A stretch of DNA of 23,287 nt from Acanthaster planci (lineage: Eukaryota; Echinodermata; Asteroidea; Valvatida; Acanthasteridae): positions 230,985-254,271 of the forward strand of contig NW_019091427.1 of NCBI RefSeq assembly GCF_001949145.1, given 5' to 3'. The translations under genes were made by a program, and so were the position numbers. Numbering within the stretch: position 1 is the first letter of the stretch; every line of letters starts with the position of its first letter. Below, piece after piece: positions 9,001-18,359 of the stretch. A model generated the notes under the pieces. That model was not told the origin of the DNA and did not search any database. It saw only the letters and a program-made list of their open reading frames with translations.

Positions 9001-11780
9001 TACTCAGCCTTAAGAAATACAGCATACATGTATATAGAAATCTGGGCAAAACAAAATTGCCATCATCAGACCCGTCAATGCTTTTTATGGGCTAAATTTC
9101 CCGGATCATTTCAGGAAACAGGGGTTATTTGGACAAACATGTTCCACTGGTTTAACAGGCTGGTTTATCAACGTGACAGATTTTTAATCACGTCTGTTGA
9201 TGTTTTGATCTTTGGCAGTTTTATTCTACAATGGCACTGATGGCAAGCTGAAGTGTATGGACCCTGACTTGGAGTATATTGAATGTGCTGACCCAACTGG
9301 CTGCGGCCTTGGGAACAATGCAAAAGCATGGGATTGGCAGGTGAGAAGCAGATTTTGAGGTTGCATCACTGGGTCTTGTACTGTCTTCCCTTTTTAGCCC
9401 AAGTTACTTACTGTTCAATAGAATGACGACAAGGTATTCATTTCTATTCGCCGTCATCCCCTATTATTTTTGAACTGACATGTAATTAATTGACTTTAGA
9501 TTGACTTGTTTTTGCACTGTAACTGACTAGATGGAAACTCAGGTTCATAGTTACGTGGTATCTGGCTTGGAGGTTTCCAAGCAAGTTCTTTTGTTGAGCG
9601 AAAGCGTGTTGCATGTGAGGGGTCTTTCATATTGGTTCAACTTTACAAGAATGTAGAGTGTCCTGCTGAGAATACCAAGATTTTCTGAGAAAGATACAAG
9701 ATATTGCTGAGCTGCAGGAGACTTTTTCATCAGTTTTCTTTGAATATTACATGTAGTGAGAGGTACACACGTTGATAATATTAAGCATGTTAGGTTGTGT
9801 GAGTCACTGTGTATGATGTTCCCCACTGCTGCACATTTGTGCCTGCACAGGACCTAAACATGAAAACCTGCATGTGGTCACACCATGTGAAGAAGAGAAT
9901 GTCCCAACTTGCCACCAGTGTTGTATTCAAGTCCATTCTCAAGTCCCTTCATAAGTCCAGTCACAAGTCCCTTCACAAGGCCGGTCATAAGTAACATGGT
10001 GAACAATGACAAAGGAATGCTTTCGTCACAGTTCACTTTTGCTTGTGAATTCTCTTAAGACTGGATGACTTGTGATGGACTTACAGGGACTTGTGATGGA
10101 CTCGAATACAACACTGCTTGTCACTGCATAACTTTACACAACTCACAGCCTTAATCCAGGCAAAAAAGAAAGCAGGCGACAGTTGAAAATGTAGTGGCGG
10201 TAGATCATGCAGCAGAAACAACACACCTGTCATTCTTCCCAAACCAATTTCTGCAGGCTTGTACTGAGATAACTATGCCAGAGGGCTCCAACAACGTTAC
10301 CGACATGTTCCCTGCGCTGCCACTCACAGAGCAAATTAGGGAAGCCTACTGCAGCCAGAAGTGGAAGGTTACTCCAAAGCCAACCTGGCTAAATATCATC
10401 ATGTGGGGGAAAGGTTAGAAATTATGCAAATTTATGGCACCCCCCAAAAATTCTATGATCATTAGGCGATCAGTCTCGTTTTGTAACTTGTAACGTAACT
10501 TTTCCTTTTTCCTGAGAAATCAAATAAATAAATAGAAAGATTATTAAGACAAAATTCCTGTGCCACTGACCCAGTTTCAGCCCTGTTGAACATAGGTTGT
10601 GTTGATAAATTACATGCAATGAAGTGCACATTACATAAGATTGCCTGAGACTATTAGGCAGTATTGGTGCCGTTGGAAGATGGAGATAATTGGACACAAG
10701 GCAGTACTGTTCGATATGAATGGGAAATCACATTTTACCCTGGATGTTGCTGTACATCATCATCCGTAATTGCTGCTTTGCTGGAAGTTGCACACTTTTA
10801 CTGACAACCATGACTCTGACACCAAAACTCAAAAAGGGTAGGAGAAGGGGGTGTCACATTCCCACTCACCCCTGCCCCCCCCCACCCAGAGATTCCTGTG
10901 AGTGTGCTTTTGTTCTCCTTCTTCACAGACATAAAGGCTGCATCCAATATTGTCTTCTGCAATGGGGCGTTGGATCCCTGGCGAGACGGAGGCGTGCTCG
11001 TCAACCCAGATCCTGCAGATTTAGATGTGTGCTTGATCTATGAGGGGGCCCATCATCTAGATCTCAGGTAAGGGTTTGAGAAATCGGAATTTTGAATGGG
11101 TGAAGCTTTAGCTCTCACTGCCTGTGCATTCATAGGAGACATGCTGTCTCAAGTTGATGAAGCATGTTAGATTGCATTTAAAGACTGACAAAGAGACAGA
11201 CCAACCAGCAGACATCAGACAGTTGTGAGAGCAGTGAGGGTATTGTTGTGTGGCTTGACCCTCTCAGTGGAAGAGCTTAAGAGGGCAGTGTGAGATGGCT
11301 GGTAGGCAAACATGTCCCTCAGGAAAACTGTTTTTAAAAACAAAGGGGGAAGAGTACAAGAAACTAAACTAGGAGGACCGAAGATGAAAATAACCCCCCT
11401 TCCACAGACCCTTTTCCATTGGTAACGGTTTGCCAGTTTGCTGTTGATGAATGCTTTGCCCCCCCCCAAAAAAAAAATTAAACGATAAATAAATAGATGA
11501 ATATATAAAAATAAAAGCCTGGCAACACCCAAAATTACCCCGTAATGTGTGAATATTAGCCAAGCATTGAAACATTTTTGGGGTAAGAGAAATTGGCACA
11601 TATAATGTTGCAACTGTTGCAAACACTATTTTCTAGATTTAGATTGTCTGATACTTCTGTTTTTCATAATGTGTCGTCTAAATATCGTTTTTCAGGGGAG
11701 AGAACGAAGCTGACCCAATCTATGTGAAGAATGCAAGAAAGCTACATAGAAGAAGGATCAGTTGCTGGATAAAGGAATGA
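3003..11780 (+). CDS. DPP7: Dipeptidyl peptidase 2 (DPP7)-like S28 serine peptidase, complete, 11 exons
   Basis: Exons: 3003-3180, 4438-4577, 6006-6169, 6825-6960, 7614-7710, 8077-8243, 8570-8636, 9219-9340, 10257-10413, 10929-11067, 11696-11780. Coding length is 1452 nt, or 483 residues (human DPP7 is about 490). All introns are GT-AG and the frame is open across every junction. Residues 1-25 look like a signal peptide (hydrophobic core, then TSGASC). Family motifs are YTGNEG (73-78), FAEHRFYG (103-110), GGSYGGM (159-165; Ser161 is the nucleophile), DPTGCG and AWDWQACTEI (around 343-362), NGALDPW (421-427; Asp425) and GAHHLDLR (449-456; His451 or 452). Possible N-glycosylation sites are N49, N242, N321 and N370. 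The family removes N-terminal dipeptides ending in Pro or Ala, usually in lysosomes or secretory vesicles. The VTDMFP and ACTEI context favours DPP7; PRCP-type specificity cannot be excluded. The start is the first ATG that gives a signal peptide. Confidence 0.93.
3304..3409. repeat. Possible transposon end with a foldback (first intron of DPP7-like gene)
   Basis: It begins CAGTGGCGTAGCTAGG, a word I associate with termini of hAT-type DNA elements in animals; this is memory, not a search. It contains an 11-bp perfect inverted repeat, GGGGGCACCAG at 3334-3344 and CTGGTGCCCCC at 3399-3409, around a smaller GTGGG/CCCAC stem. No second copy of the terminus and no target-site duplication was found, so it is probably a truncated remnant. 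Confidence 0.35.
3729..4155. mobile_element. piggyBac-like MITE with TTAA target duplication
   Basis: A 419-bp segment (3733-4151) is flanked on both sides by TTAA. The left end is CCCTCAAAGAGCCAGG and the right end, read in reverse complement, is CCCTCAAAGATTCAGG: ten perfect terminal bases, then two mismatches and four more matches. TTAA duplication with CCCT-type termini is the hallmark of the piggyBac superfamily. No transposase reading frame fits inside, so it is a non-autonomous element. It lies in the first intron of the DPP7-like gene in an AT-rich setting. Confidence 0.75.
6172..6402. repeat. Inverted-repeat element beside the exon 3 donor
   Basis: Arms ATCTACAGATCTCTCT (6187-6202) and AGAGAGATCTATAGAT (6375-6390) are inverted copies matching at 15 of 16 positions. 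Further out, AAAAAAAGA (6172-6180) pairs with TCTTTTTTT (6393-6401). The segment is about 230 bp, non-coding, and begins two nucleotides after the exon 3 splice donor. No target-site duplication is obvious, so its superfamily is undetermined. Confidence 0.5.
9916..10116. mobile_element. hAT-like foldback MITE
   Basis: A 201-bp element with long terminal inverted repeats. The left end is CAGTGTTGTATTCAAGTCC; the right end in reverse complement is CAGTGTTGTATTCGAGTCC, and similarity continues with small gaps for about 55 bp. The flanks are CTTGCCAC (9908-9915) and CTTGTCAC (10117-10124), an 8-bp duplication with one mismatch, as expected for hAT elements with CAGTG termini. The arms consist of repeated CAAGTCC-like units. 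There is no coding capacity. It lies in the intron between exons 8 and 9 of the DPP7-like gene. Confidence 0.7.
11459..11520. repeat. Low-complexity C-run / A-run followed by AT-rich tract
   Basis: Nine C are directly followed by ten A, then an A/T-rich stretch with ATAAATAAATAG and ATATATAAAAATAAAAG. It is intronic (last intron of the DPP7-like gene). The same C-then-A junction occurs at 158-178. Confidence 0.6.
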
Positions 11781-11878
11781 AAATCGATGGTGCGATTATT
11801 CCTCCTGCCTGCTGTGTTCATTTCAATCTGTTACACAGATGAGCTGAAATTTATTTTATTATGTATCTTTACATTGAG

Positions 11879-11884
11879 GATAAA
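11879..11884 (+). terminator. Possible variant polyadenylation signal GATAAA
   Basis: GATAAA lies about 100 nt after the stop codon of the DPP7-like gene. No canonical AATAAA is seen in the first few hundred bases of the 3' flank, so this variant is the best nearby candidate. The evidence is weak. Confidence 0.25.
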
Positions 11885-12836
11885 GAAATGTGTATGAAAG
11901 TTATGCTAAATGGAGGGTTTCACAGTAGAAACCACCCCAATTGGTGGATCAAGTGGGAACGGGCTGCAACACTGATGTAACATCCCAGTTTATGTGTAAG
12001 AATCAAATTATAGGGTGTTTATTGTTGGTCTGCTTACAGTTGACAGAGACTTATTTTAATTTACGTTCAGTCAAAACAGATCCATGTCTCAGTGGTACTT
12101 TGAACTGCACATCTTCAGGATACTTTGTGGCCAGTTCAAGGAAGCATCGGATTTATATGTAAAATCTTGAGATTAATTCTGTTGAATGGAGGTATTGAAA
12201 GGGGTCTTTGGCAGGAATGCCATACAGTATTTAAATTTTACGCAATGAATTATTTTATGAACTGGTTTTGTAATATACTCTCTTCGTGTAGAAGAGTTGA
12301 AAAACCACTCAGATACGGCTCTGTAACTTAAGAGAGTTGAGGTTAATTAACCACAAGTGCCTTTTCCTATTTGCCAGAGTAAAACTCCACTCCAAAAGAG
12401 TAGAAAAATACTTAAAAAGATGTTTCTCCATTTAAAATGACTTGTAATCCTTAAAATTTCAAAAGTCTATTTATTGCATACACAAGTGTTATCATATTGT
12501 TTCACTATCAGTCACATTATCAGTTACATTCCATTGGCAGTTTATGTTGCCGTTCATGCCAGTGTGTATAATTAGTAGACTTTGATTACCGTGTTCACGG
12601 AAATATCAGGCCGCAAACACTTGGGTAAGTCCTAAGACTATATGCTCAAACGTCTCATTTAGGCCCAAGTTAAACGCAGATGACAAAATTAGACAACTCC
12701 TTTCTGCAAAATATTAAATTAGGAAGCTGGTCACAACTACAGCAAGTTTATGGTTTGTAGTACATGTATTAACAAGTGAAGGCCACATTTGGTTCTCGAA
12801 TATTGCTATGTTGTTTTGCTTTTTACGAGGTGCTTC

Positions 12837-12886
12837 TAGGCCTACATATCGCCATATGCACTTACCATGTTCTGGCGATGTAGGCC
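12837..12886. repeat. Hairpin with interrupted 14-bp arms
   Basis: GGCCTACATATCGCCA (12839-12854) can pair with TGGCGATGTAGGCC (12873-12886), leaving a two-base bulge and an 18-nt loop. The left arm overlaps a copy of the TAGGCCTA octamer. No function is assigned. Confidence 0.45.
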
Positions 12887-13190
12887 ATGTGTCGAAACTC
12901 CACCGAAAATGCGTTTACTTGTATGCCTAGGCCTAATTTACTTGTAACGTTAGGCCTAAAACACTAGAAACTACTTGTTTATCCAATGATTCTATTTGAA
13001 CTGAAGAAACTGGGAATCACTGTCGGTACTCAACAGCATCAAACTCGAAGCTGGAAGCAGCTAGCTGGCTGTGTATCGTTGCGATAGTTTTGTGATTTAT
13101 TTACATCAGGTTAGCCCGAGACTAATGAAGGTAGTCAGGTCGGCCATTGTCGTCGATGCGTGCGCATGCAGCTGTGCAAAGCTTTATCAT

Positions 13191-13285
13191 CCAATCCCAT
13201 TGGTGGAAAACTTTGTCCTGCGCCTCGATCTTCAACCACTTTCAGAGCCTGAAAGTTGACCCCTGATGGCGCGCTTCCGGAACTC
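13191..13285. promoter_or_regulatory. Promoter-like patch with CCAAT palindrome and ETS-type site
   Basis: CCAATCCCATTGG at 13191-13203 is a perfect inverted pair of CCAAT boxes, the core bound by NF-Y. About 70 bp downstream lies GGCGCGCTTCCGGAAC, which contains a CTTCCGG core typical of ETS-factor sites. The patch is richer in CpG than its surroundings. It could be the promoter of an unrecognised transcript or a distal element of uricase; neither is shown. Confidence 0.25.
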
Positions 13286-14439
13286 TTGGATGGAAAAATA
13301 ACCTGCAAATATTTTAGAATTTGTAATATTTTTCGTTCGGTACTTCTTTAAAAATCCGACTTGGGAAAACACCGTTGGAAAATATTTGCTGGTATATCAA
13401 TTTATAGAAACTGAAAAATTACCAGACCTAAAAGAGAAATATCTTGCCGAAAATTGACCCATCGTTTCCGCAAATCTGAAATACATGAAGAACAGTCAAA
13501 TGCGGCGGTCTCGTATGCAGATGAACATTTACGGTTTAGAATTTTATGGTAGTCGAAAGCCGAAATGAAAACAGATGAAAATATTTCACATACTATTATG
13601 ATTTATAAGGTAATAAACTTAAAGCAATAACTTACTTTTACGAAAGAATATTTTATTTTACCTTTGCTAACAACAACTGCGTTATGTCAATCAACGGAAC
13701 ACGGAATCCATCGACTACAGGTAGGTAAATCTTCACAACGTTTTACAATCTCGTTTTCACGTAAGCACGTGATGAGGGGAGTGAAAACAAACGTGTGCGT
13801 GCATGAACAGGGGACCTGGGTACGATATCGCTGCACCTGAAGGGCTGTTGGTGAAATTCGTTTTTTAACCATCTGCGGGTGATTTTTCCTAAATATTACT
13901 TGAGGAAAACAAAATTTGTCTTGTCATATTGGAATTTTACCTTTAAGGTAAGGGGGCAATGGGGAAACAAAGGGCATGTTTCAATCAGTGGTCTGAGCAC
14001 TGGCTCACTGCATCCATCAGGCGGAGTCGGCACGGAACAGAGGGAACCAAGACACGAAAAAAAGACGCTTAAAAATCGTAGGAATAAAACGAAAGTAATA
14101 TAATTTGAAACTTTTCACAGCACACAGTGCTTGCGTTCGTCATGATGCACCCATCATAATGCAGTTCGACTGCTACATGTATTTTGGGGTGTACCGACAC
14201 TGCTGCAAGGTCTCAGAATGTAGACATGTTGCAACAAGTACAACAGGTGGTTTTAAGATGGCCACATTCATCGTCAAGTACTATTAAGTGCCAGAGTTCT
14301 GCTGCTAAACTTTAAGCGTCCCTGTTTTTAATCTTGAGTTCATTAGCCATTTTAAAGATTCAAATAAATTTGATTTGATAGGAAAGTCCACTTAGTACCA
14401 TTAAATAAACGTTTTCGAAAACTGAAGTACACAGTTTTA

Positions 14440-14600
14440 AAAAATGAAGTATATTTTTTCGTTCTAAAGAAATCTGTTATTAGAATTATTGTTCCTATTT
14501 TTGGGAAAAAACCTCGTTTTGCGCGACACTGTTGTGGCTCATATTTAGGAAATGTATTTTTCCGAAGTTTTTTGAGGATATAAAAGTTTGTTTTATAAGA
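14440..14600. repeat. AT-rich dispersed repeat, copy A
   Basis: The block TTGTTCCTATTTTTGGGAAA, followed by a TTTAGGAAATGTATTTTT-type word, resembles a pair of words in the same order at about 22198-22310. The similarity is patchy and the boundaries are unclear. It is non-coding. Confidence 0.3.
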
Positions 14601-16930
14601 TCTATTTTAAGAAACATTCGCTTAAACGAGATACGCTTTGAAAGCCGTTTTTACGATCGAGATAGGTCTAGACAGTTGGCGAAGAGCACGTCTCGGAGCC
14701 TACGAGGCAACTGATGTTCAGTGGTGATGAGTCGCCGAACCGGCTGACTGCGTGAAGGAGGTTTTCAGCATATGTTCAACCCCTTCTTGCTGTAGTGGAG
14801 TGACCCGAGCTGAGTTGACACGGGTGGTTTTTGGTTTGGTCGTTGACCAGCAATCTTAACCACAGTGTTTACTTCTCTTCATTGTTCGTAGTGGTCAGTT
14901 CGAGATATCAGCTGTCTTCAACTTTCTCCACAGCACAGGTAGGGAAACTTATTTTCTCATGTCAATTTGTCAATGAGAAGTTAATTTACTTGCGCACAGA
15001 CCTCCCACATTATGCTGACATGCACCGGTACCCGGAACTAGTGGTAGCTGCATTACATATAATTTGAAGTTTCTTCGTATACGGTTAAGTAGCGATGATC
15101 TCAATTGATACTTTCTGCCATGTAGGCCTGTCTGCCATCCCATTAGGAAGGTATTCAGTGAGTTTTCTTTCTTGGAGTGGTATACTTGAACCTAAAGAGA
15201 AAAGTGTTTTGAGGTGTTCTTCGGAAAAAGATATTTTCGGTGAGACCAGACGATTTTTTTTTTCATGTCATGGCATCGTTCTTAATTTCCCAAATGCTTT
15301 AGTTAAATGCCATGTAGTGAATGGCCCCAAACCAGGCATGATATAACATAGGCTTGTCTTCAGTTGTGATCTGAATAGCGCTAGCCTTGGGGTTGTTATT
15401 CCGACATTCAAAGGTAAATAATAACGTTTAAAAGAAAAAATTCTGAAGGTCCCCAGAGCCGGAAACACATTGTTTGAAAATGGAATCTCTGCACTCATCT
15501 TTGATAACCGTATTACACTGGCCGTTATGCACTCTATTGAAATTGTAGAATGCTGCGGTTTGGCCCCGCCTAGTTTATGTAAGACGAGTGTGAAATGTTG
15601 ACTGGGAAAAAAAAGCGGGGGGTGGTGGTTTGTTTGGGTTTTTTTATACGGTACCCTTGAAATGAAAGCATACGCGTGGGAGAGGGGAGATGTGAGAAAC
15701 AAATTTTTATGGTCAGTAACCTTTGTTTAATACCGGTATATTTAAGCATGTACTTACAAGCTTCAAGTGGAAAACATCTGGTCATATGTGCGTATAATGG
15801 CAGTTTGATAACACACTGAATGACCCAAAATTAGGTATTCATAGAAACAAATGAGTCTTGTATTCTTTGTACGGGAAAAATATTTCAGTATTTCAGTAGT
15901 TGAAGTTAAGTTTACAGCATTTTGTTTGTTTTTTGTTTTTGTTTTTTCCTTTTTTTGCACGAATGAGGGTGCATACAGAACCATTCTTTAAGGGGAAATT
16001 TTTTGGGTGGGGAGATTAGTTGGGAATTTTTGACATAGGCCTCACCAGCTTTCAGGGGCCTGGGTGAGGCTTCATATTACAAGCTTATGGGGAGACGATT
16101 CAAGAAAATGACATGGACCAAACAATTGACTTTGATTGTATTTCAAAATCATTGTTTTGCTTCTGTTTTGTGGGGGCATGCATGACCTTTGATGCCCTGG
16201 ATCTGCAAGTGCTTAGGCCTATGAAACAATTATATGGGAGCGACTGCGCCCACAGGACGCGTGACGTCGAAAGATCGATCATAACCATCATGGGGTAGCC
16301 ATCTTGTTTTTCCATCATTCAAAGCAATGTAACCAAATTGAGGGCGGAAAGACAAAGAGTGTAGTCCCTTTTGTCAGTATGTGAAGATGTGTTACTATTA
16401 CCAATGCGCCCACAAGGAGCACAGGTCTCTAGTCGATTGGAACGACGACTCCTGAACGAAGCTGATTTGAGGGTCTCTCTTTCATAAGAAAGCTTTTTGT
16501 AAATGTACATGCGTATAGTAATTAGGAAAGTTGATCATCAGCATTCCACAATCCCCCACCACCTTGCTGTTTTGAATGCCGTAGCAAAACTACATGAACA
16601 TGTAGTCTGTAAATGATATGGCTAATGTAATCCCGGAGCAACACAAACCATTCCTTTACGGCGTAATAATACGAGTTCCATGGAAATTCTGTCACACAAA
16701 CAGAAATTGGCTCGATTAAAATCGAGTCACGTTAATTGGAACGACATCATAAAATATAAACTTTATCAATTCAGTGTTTTACTGCTTATTCTCGTCTTGT
16801 CATTAATAATAGGCCTACACTGTTTCATCAATGTGGCCTCGGTCTGCTTGTTGGGTTTTTATGCGTATTTCATATCTGTATGTTTACAAAATAATTGTAA
16901 GACAAGTATTTTTTCATTATGGTCTTACCA

Positions 16931-18119
16931 ACACCATGAACTGACACCCAGTTCGTGAAAACGGCGCAGTCAACAAATTTTTATTTACAGTTTGTTTCAT
17001 AGTGGAAGTAAGATCGATACCAGTTTGTAAAAACTAAAACGCACGGAGTGCGCTGGAAGTGCCGCACTGTAGGCCCCTACCAGATGGTCAGTTCGTGAAA
17101 ACGGAAATCGCTCAATTCAGTAAAACGCGCACAAAATGAGATCACCTCGTGTACGACTGAGTATATGTCAGTTTGTAATGTCAGTGACGATTTGATGTCC
17201 ATAAGTCCACAAAAATTAATCAGTGCATTTTGTTGTAACAAGTCAGTCGGACTGGGGAAAATCCAATTCAGAGTTACAATGAACTTCACTCTCTTGAAGA
17301 GTTCACGGGTACCCTGCTAAGTCACAACTTAGTCCCTCCCTAAGTGGCTATTCAGTATCAACAAACACCGTGTCCACCAAAAGCGAAGTTTTTCATAAGT
17401 ATCATGTACCAAAATAAGGTCGACGGTAGGATACCGTACTCAGACTACTGATGTTCTGGGACTATATATCAAAACAACTCTGAAAACACACTTTTCCATG
17501 AGAGGAATACCTACTACAGGTCACGTGATAGCGTGCGCAAATGGTCCATTGTTTCCTGAGCTTACATCATGTACTCACACAAGCTCACTCATACAAGCTT
17601 TGAATGAAAGAAACCTTTCTCATTATTAACCACTATTCGTGTGGACGGCCCAAGTTTGCGGAAGGAAAAGAATACAAATCCTCTTAAGACTCGTACACGA
17701 GCGAATGTTATGAAACAAAACTAACGTGGCAAATCATCTGAGAGTGGTCACCGTTCGTCCGTAGGTGAGAAGTGCTCATTTGTGCGGATTTTAGAGAACC
17801 GAATTACTTTCGTTTTCACCAATTGATACCGATCTTAATGCACCAGGTAAAACGAATTTTAAGTACTTTAACCCTAACCCTCCTCAATCCTCCAACAGGT
17901 GAAGGATTGAGGAGGGTTAGGGTTAATATTTGGGTAAAGCAGCATAGAGTGATGGATCAAGTTCGTGTCAAACCTTTCAAAGCATTTTTCTCCGCGCTGA
18001 ATAACCGTATTACAGGCTTGGTATCAGTGCGCATGCACAACCGGGTGCTGGTTCGAGTGTTAATAGCGCAGTTTTCACGAGCTAACACGTACTTGCAACC
18101 GAGTGTCAGTTCGTGGTGT
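16931..18119. mobile_element. Candidate inverted-repeat element in the spacer
   Basis: ACACCATGAACTGACACCC (16931-16949) and GAGTGTCAGTTCGTGGTGT (18101-18119) are inverted copies matching at 17 of 19 positions. A second shared word, TCGTGAAAAC followed by a GCGC-containing stretch, lies just inside both ends. The related motif CAGTTYGTRAAAAC recurs at about 16949, 17021 and 17089, with weaker copies at 16988 and 17169. No target-site duplication and no transposase were recognised. It could be one non-autonomous DNA element of about 1.2 kb or several nested repeats. Confidence 0.4.
17868..17926. repeat. Perfect 24-bp palindrome with telomere-like units, TTAA-flanked
   Basis: The left arm 17868-17891 begins TTAACCCTAACCCTCC, and the right arm 17903-17926 ends GGAGGGTTAGGGTTAA. 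The arms pair perfectly over 24 bp around an 11-nt loop. The outermost part of each arm holds CCCTAA / TTAGGG, the animal telomere unit, and both outer ends are TTAA. It lies inside the candidate element at 16931-18119. Confidence 0.85.
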
Positions 18120-18182
18120 CGATGACGATAAAATAGGCCTGTTTTCACAGATGCGTTGGGAAGGAGGAAAGGTAGGCTACAA

Positions 18183-18223
18183 GGGGAAATGGGGGGTCTG
18201 CCTCCCCTCAAATTCATTTCCCC
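18183..18223. repeat. Small hairpin upstream of uricase
   Basis: GGGGAAATG (18183-18191) pairs with CATTTCCCC (18215-18223) around a G-run / C-run centre. It lies about 140 nt before the uricase start codon, in presumed promoter or 5' UTR sequence. Function unknown. Confidence 0.45.
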
Positions 18224-18359
18224 AGATTCGTTGATAAAGGTCCGTGAAGAAACAATGTCAACTTTTAAAAAAATTTTAAATTCAACTGAGAAGTTTGTTT
18301 ACTTTTCGGCTAACATATAGGTCTGAAGTCACACGAGAGACAGAGAGCTGGAGGCAGAA

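Larger units (their letters stand above)
11781..18359. other. Long spacer between the DPP7-like and uricase genes
   Basis: No exon with a recognisable protein motif was found on either strand. Open frames reach at most about 144 codons and have composition unlike the neighbouring exons. The left few hundred bases are the presumed 3' UTR of the DPP7-like gene, and the last few hundred are the presumed uricase promoter and 5' UTR. Between them are hairpins, dispersed repeats, an isolated AATAAA at 14083-14088 and a promoter-like patch near 13191-13285. Non-coding transcripts or short 5' exons cannot be excluded. Confidence 0.55.

Noticed and set aside
12341-12352. GGTTAATTAACC palindrome resembling an HNF1 site
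   Set aside because: It lacks the central spacer base of the HNF1 consensus and has no supporting context.
15268-15702. 144-codon open frame on the minus strand
   Set aside because: It is the longest frame in the spacer but has no motif I recognise, is rich in residues expected from AT-rich antisense DNA, and has no splice or promoter support.
16039-16070. GCCTCACC / GGTGAGGC hairpin
   Set aside because: An 8-bp stem with a 16-nt loop is expected by chance several times in a window of this size.
17772-18125. 117-codon open frame overlapping the perfect palindrome
   Set aside because: It runs through inverted-repeat DNA and has no recognisable transposase motif.
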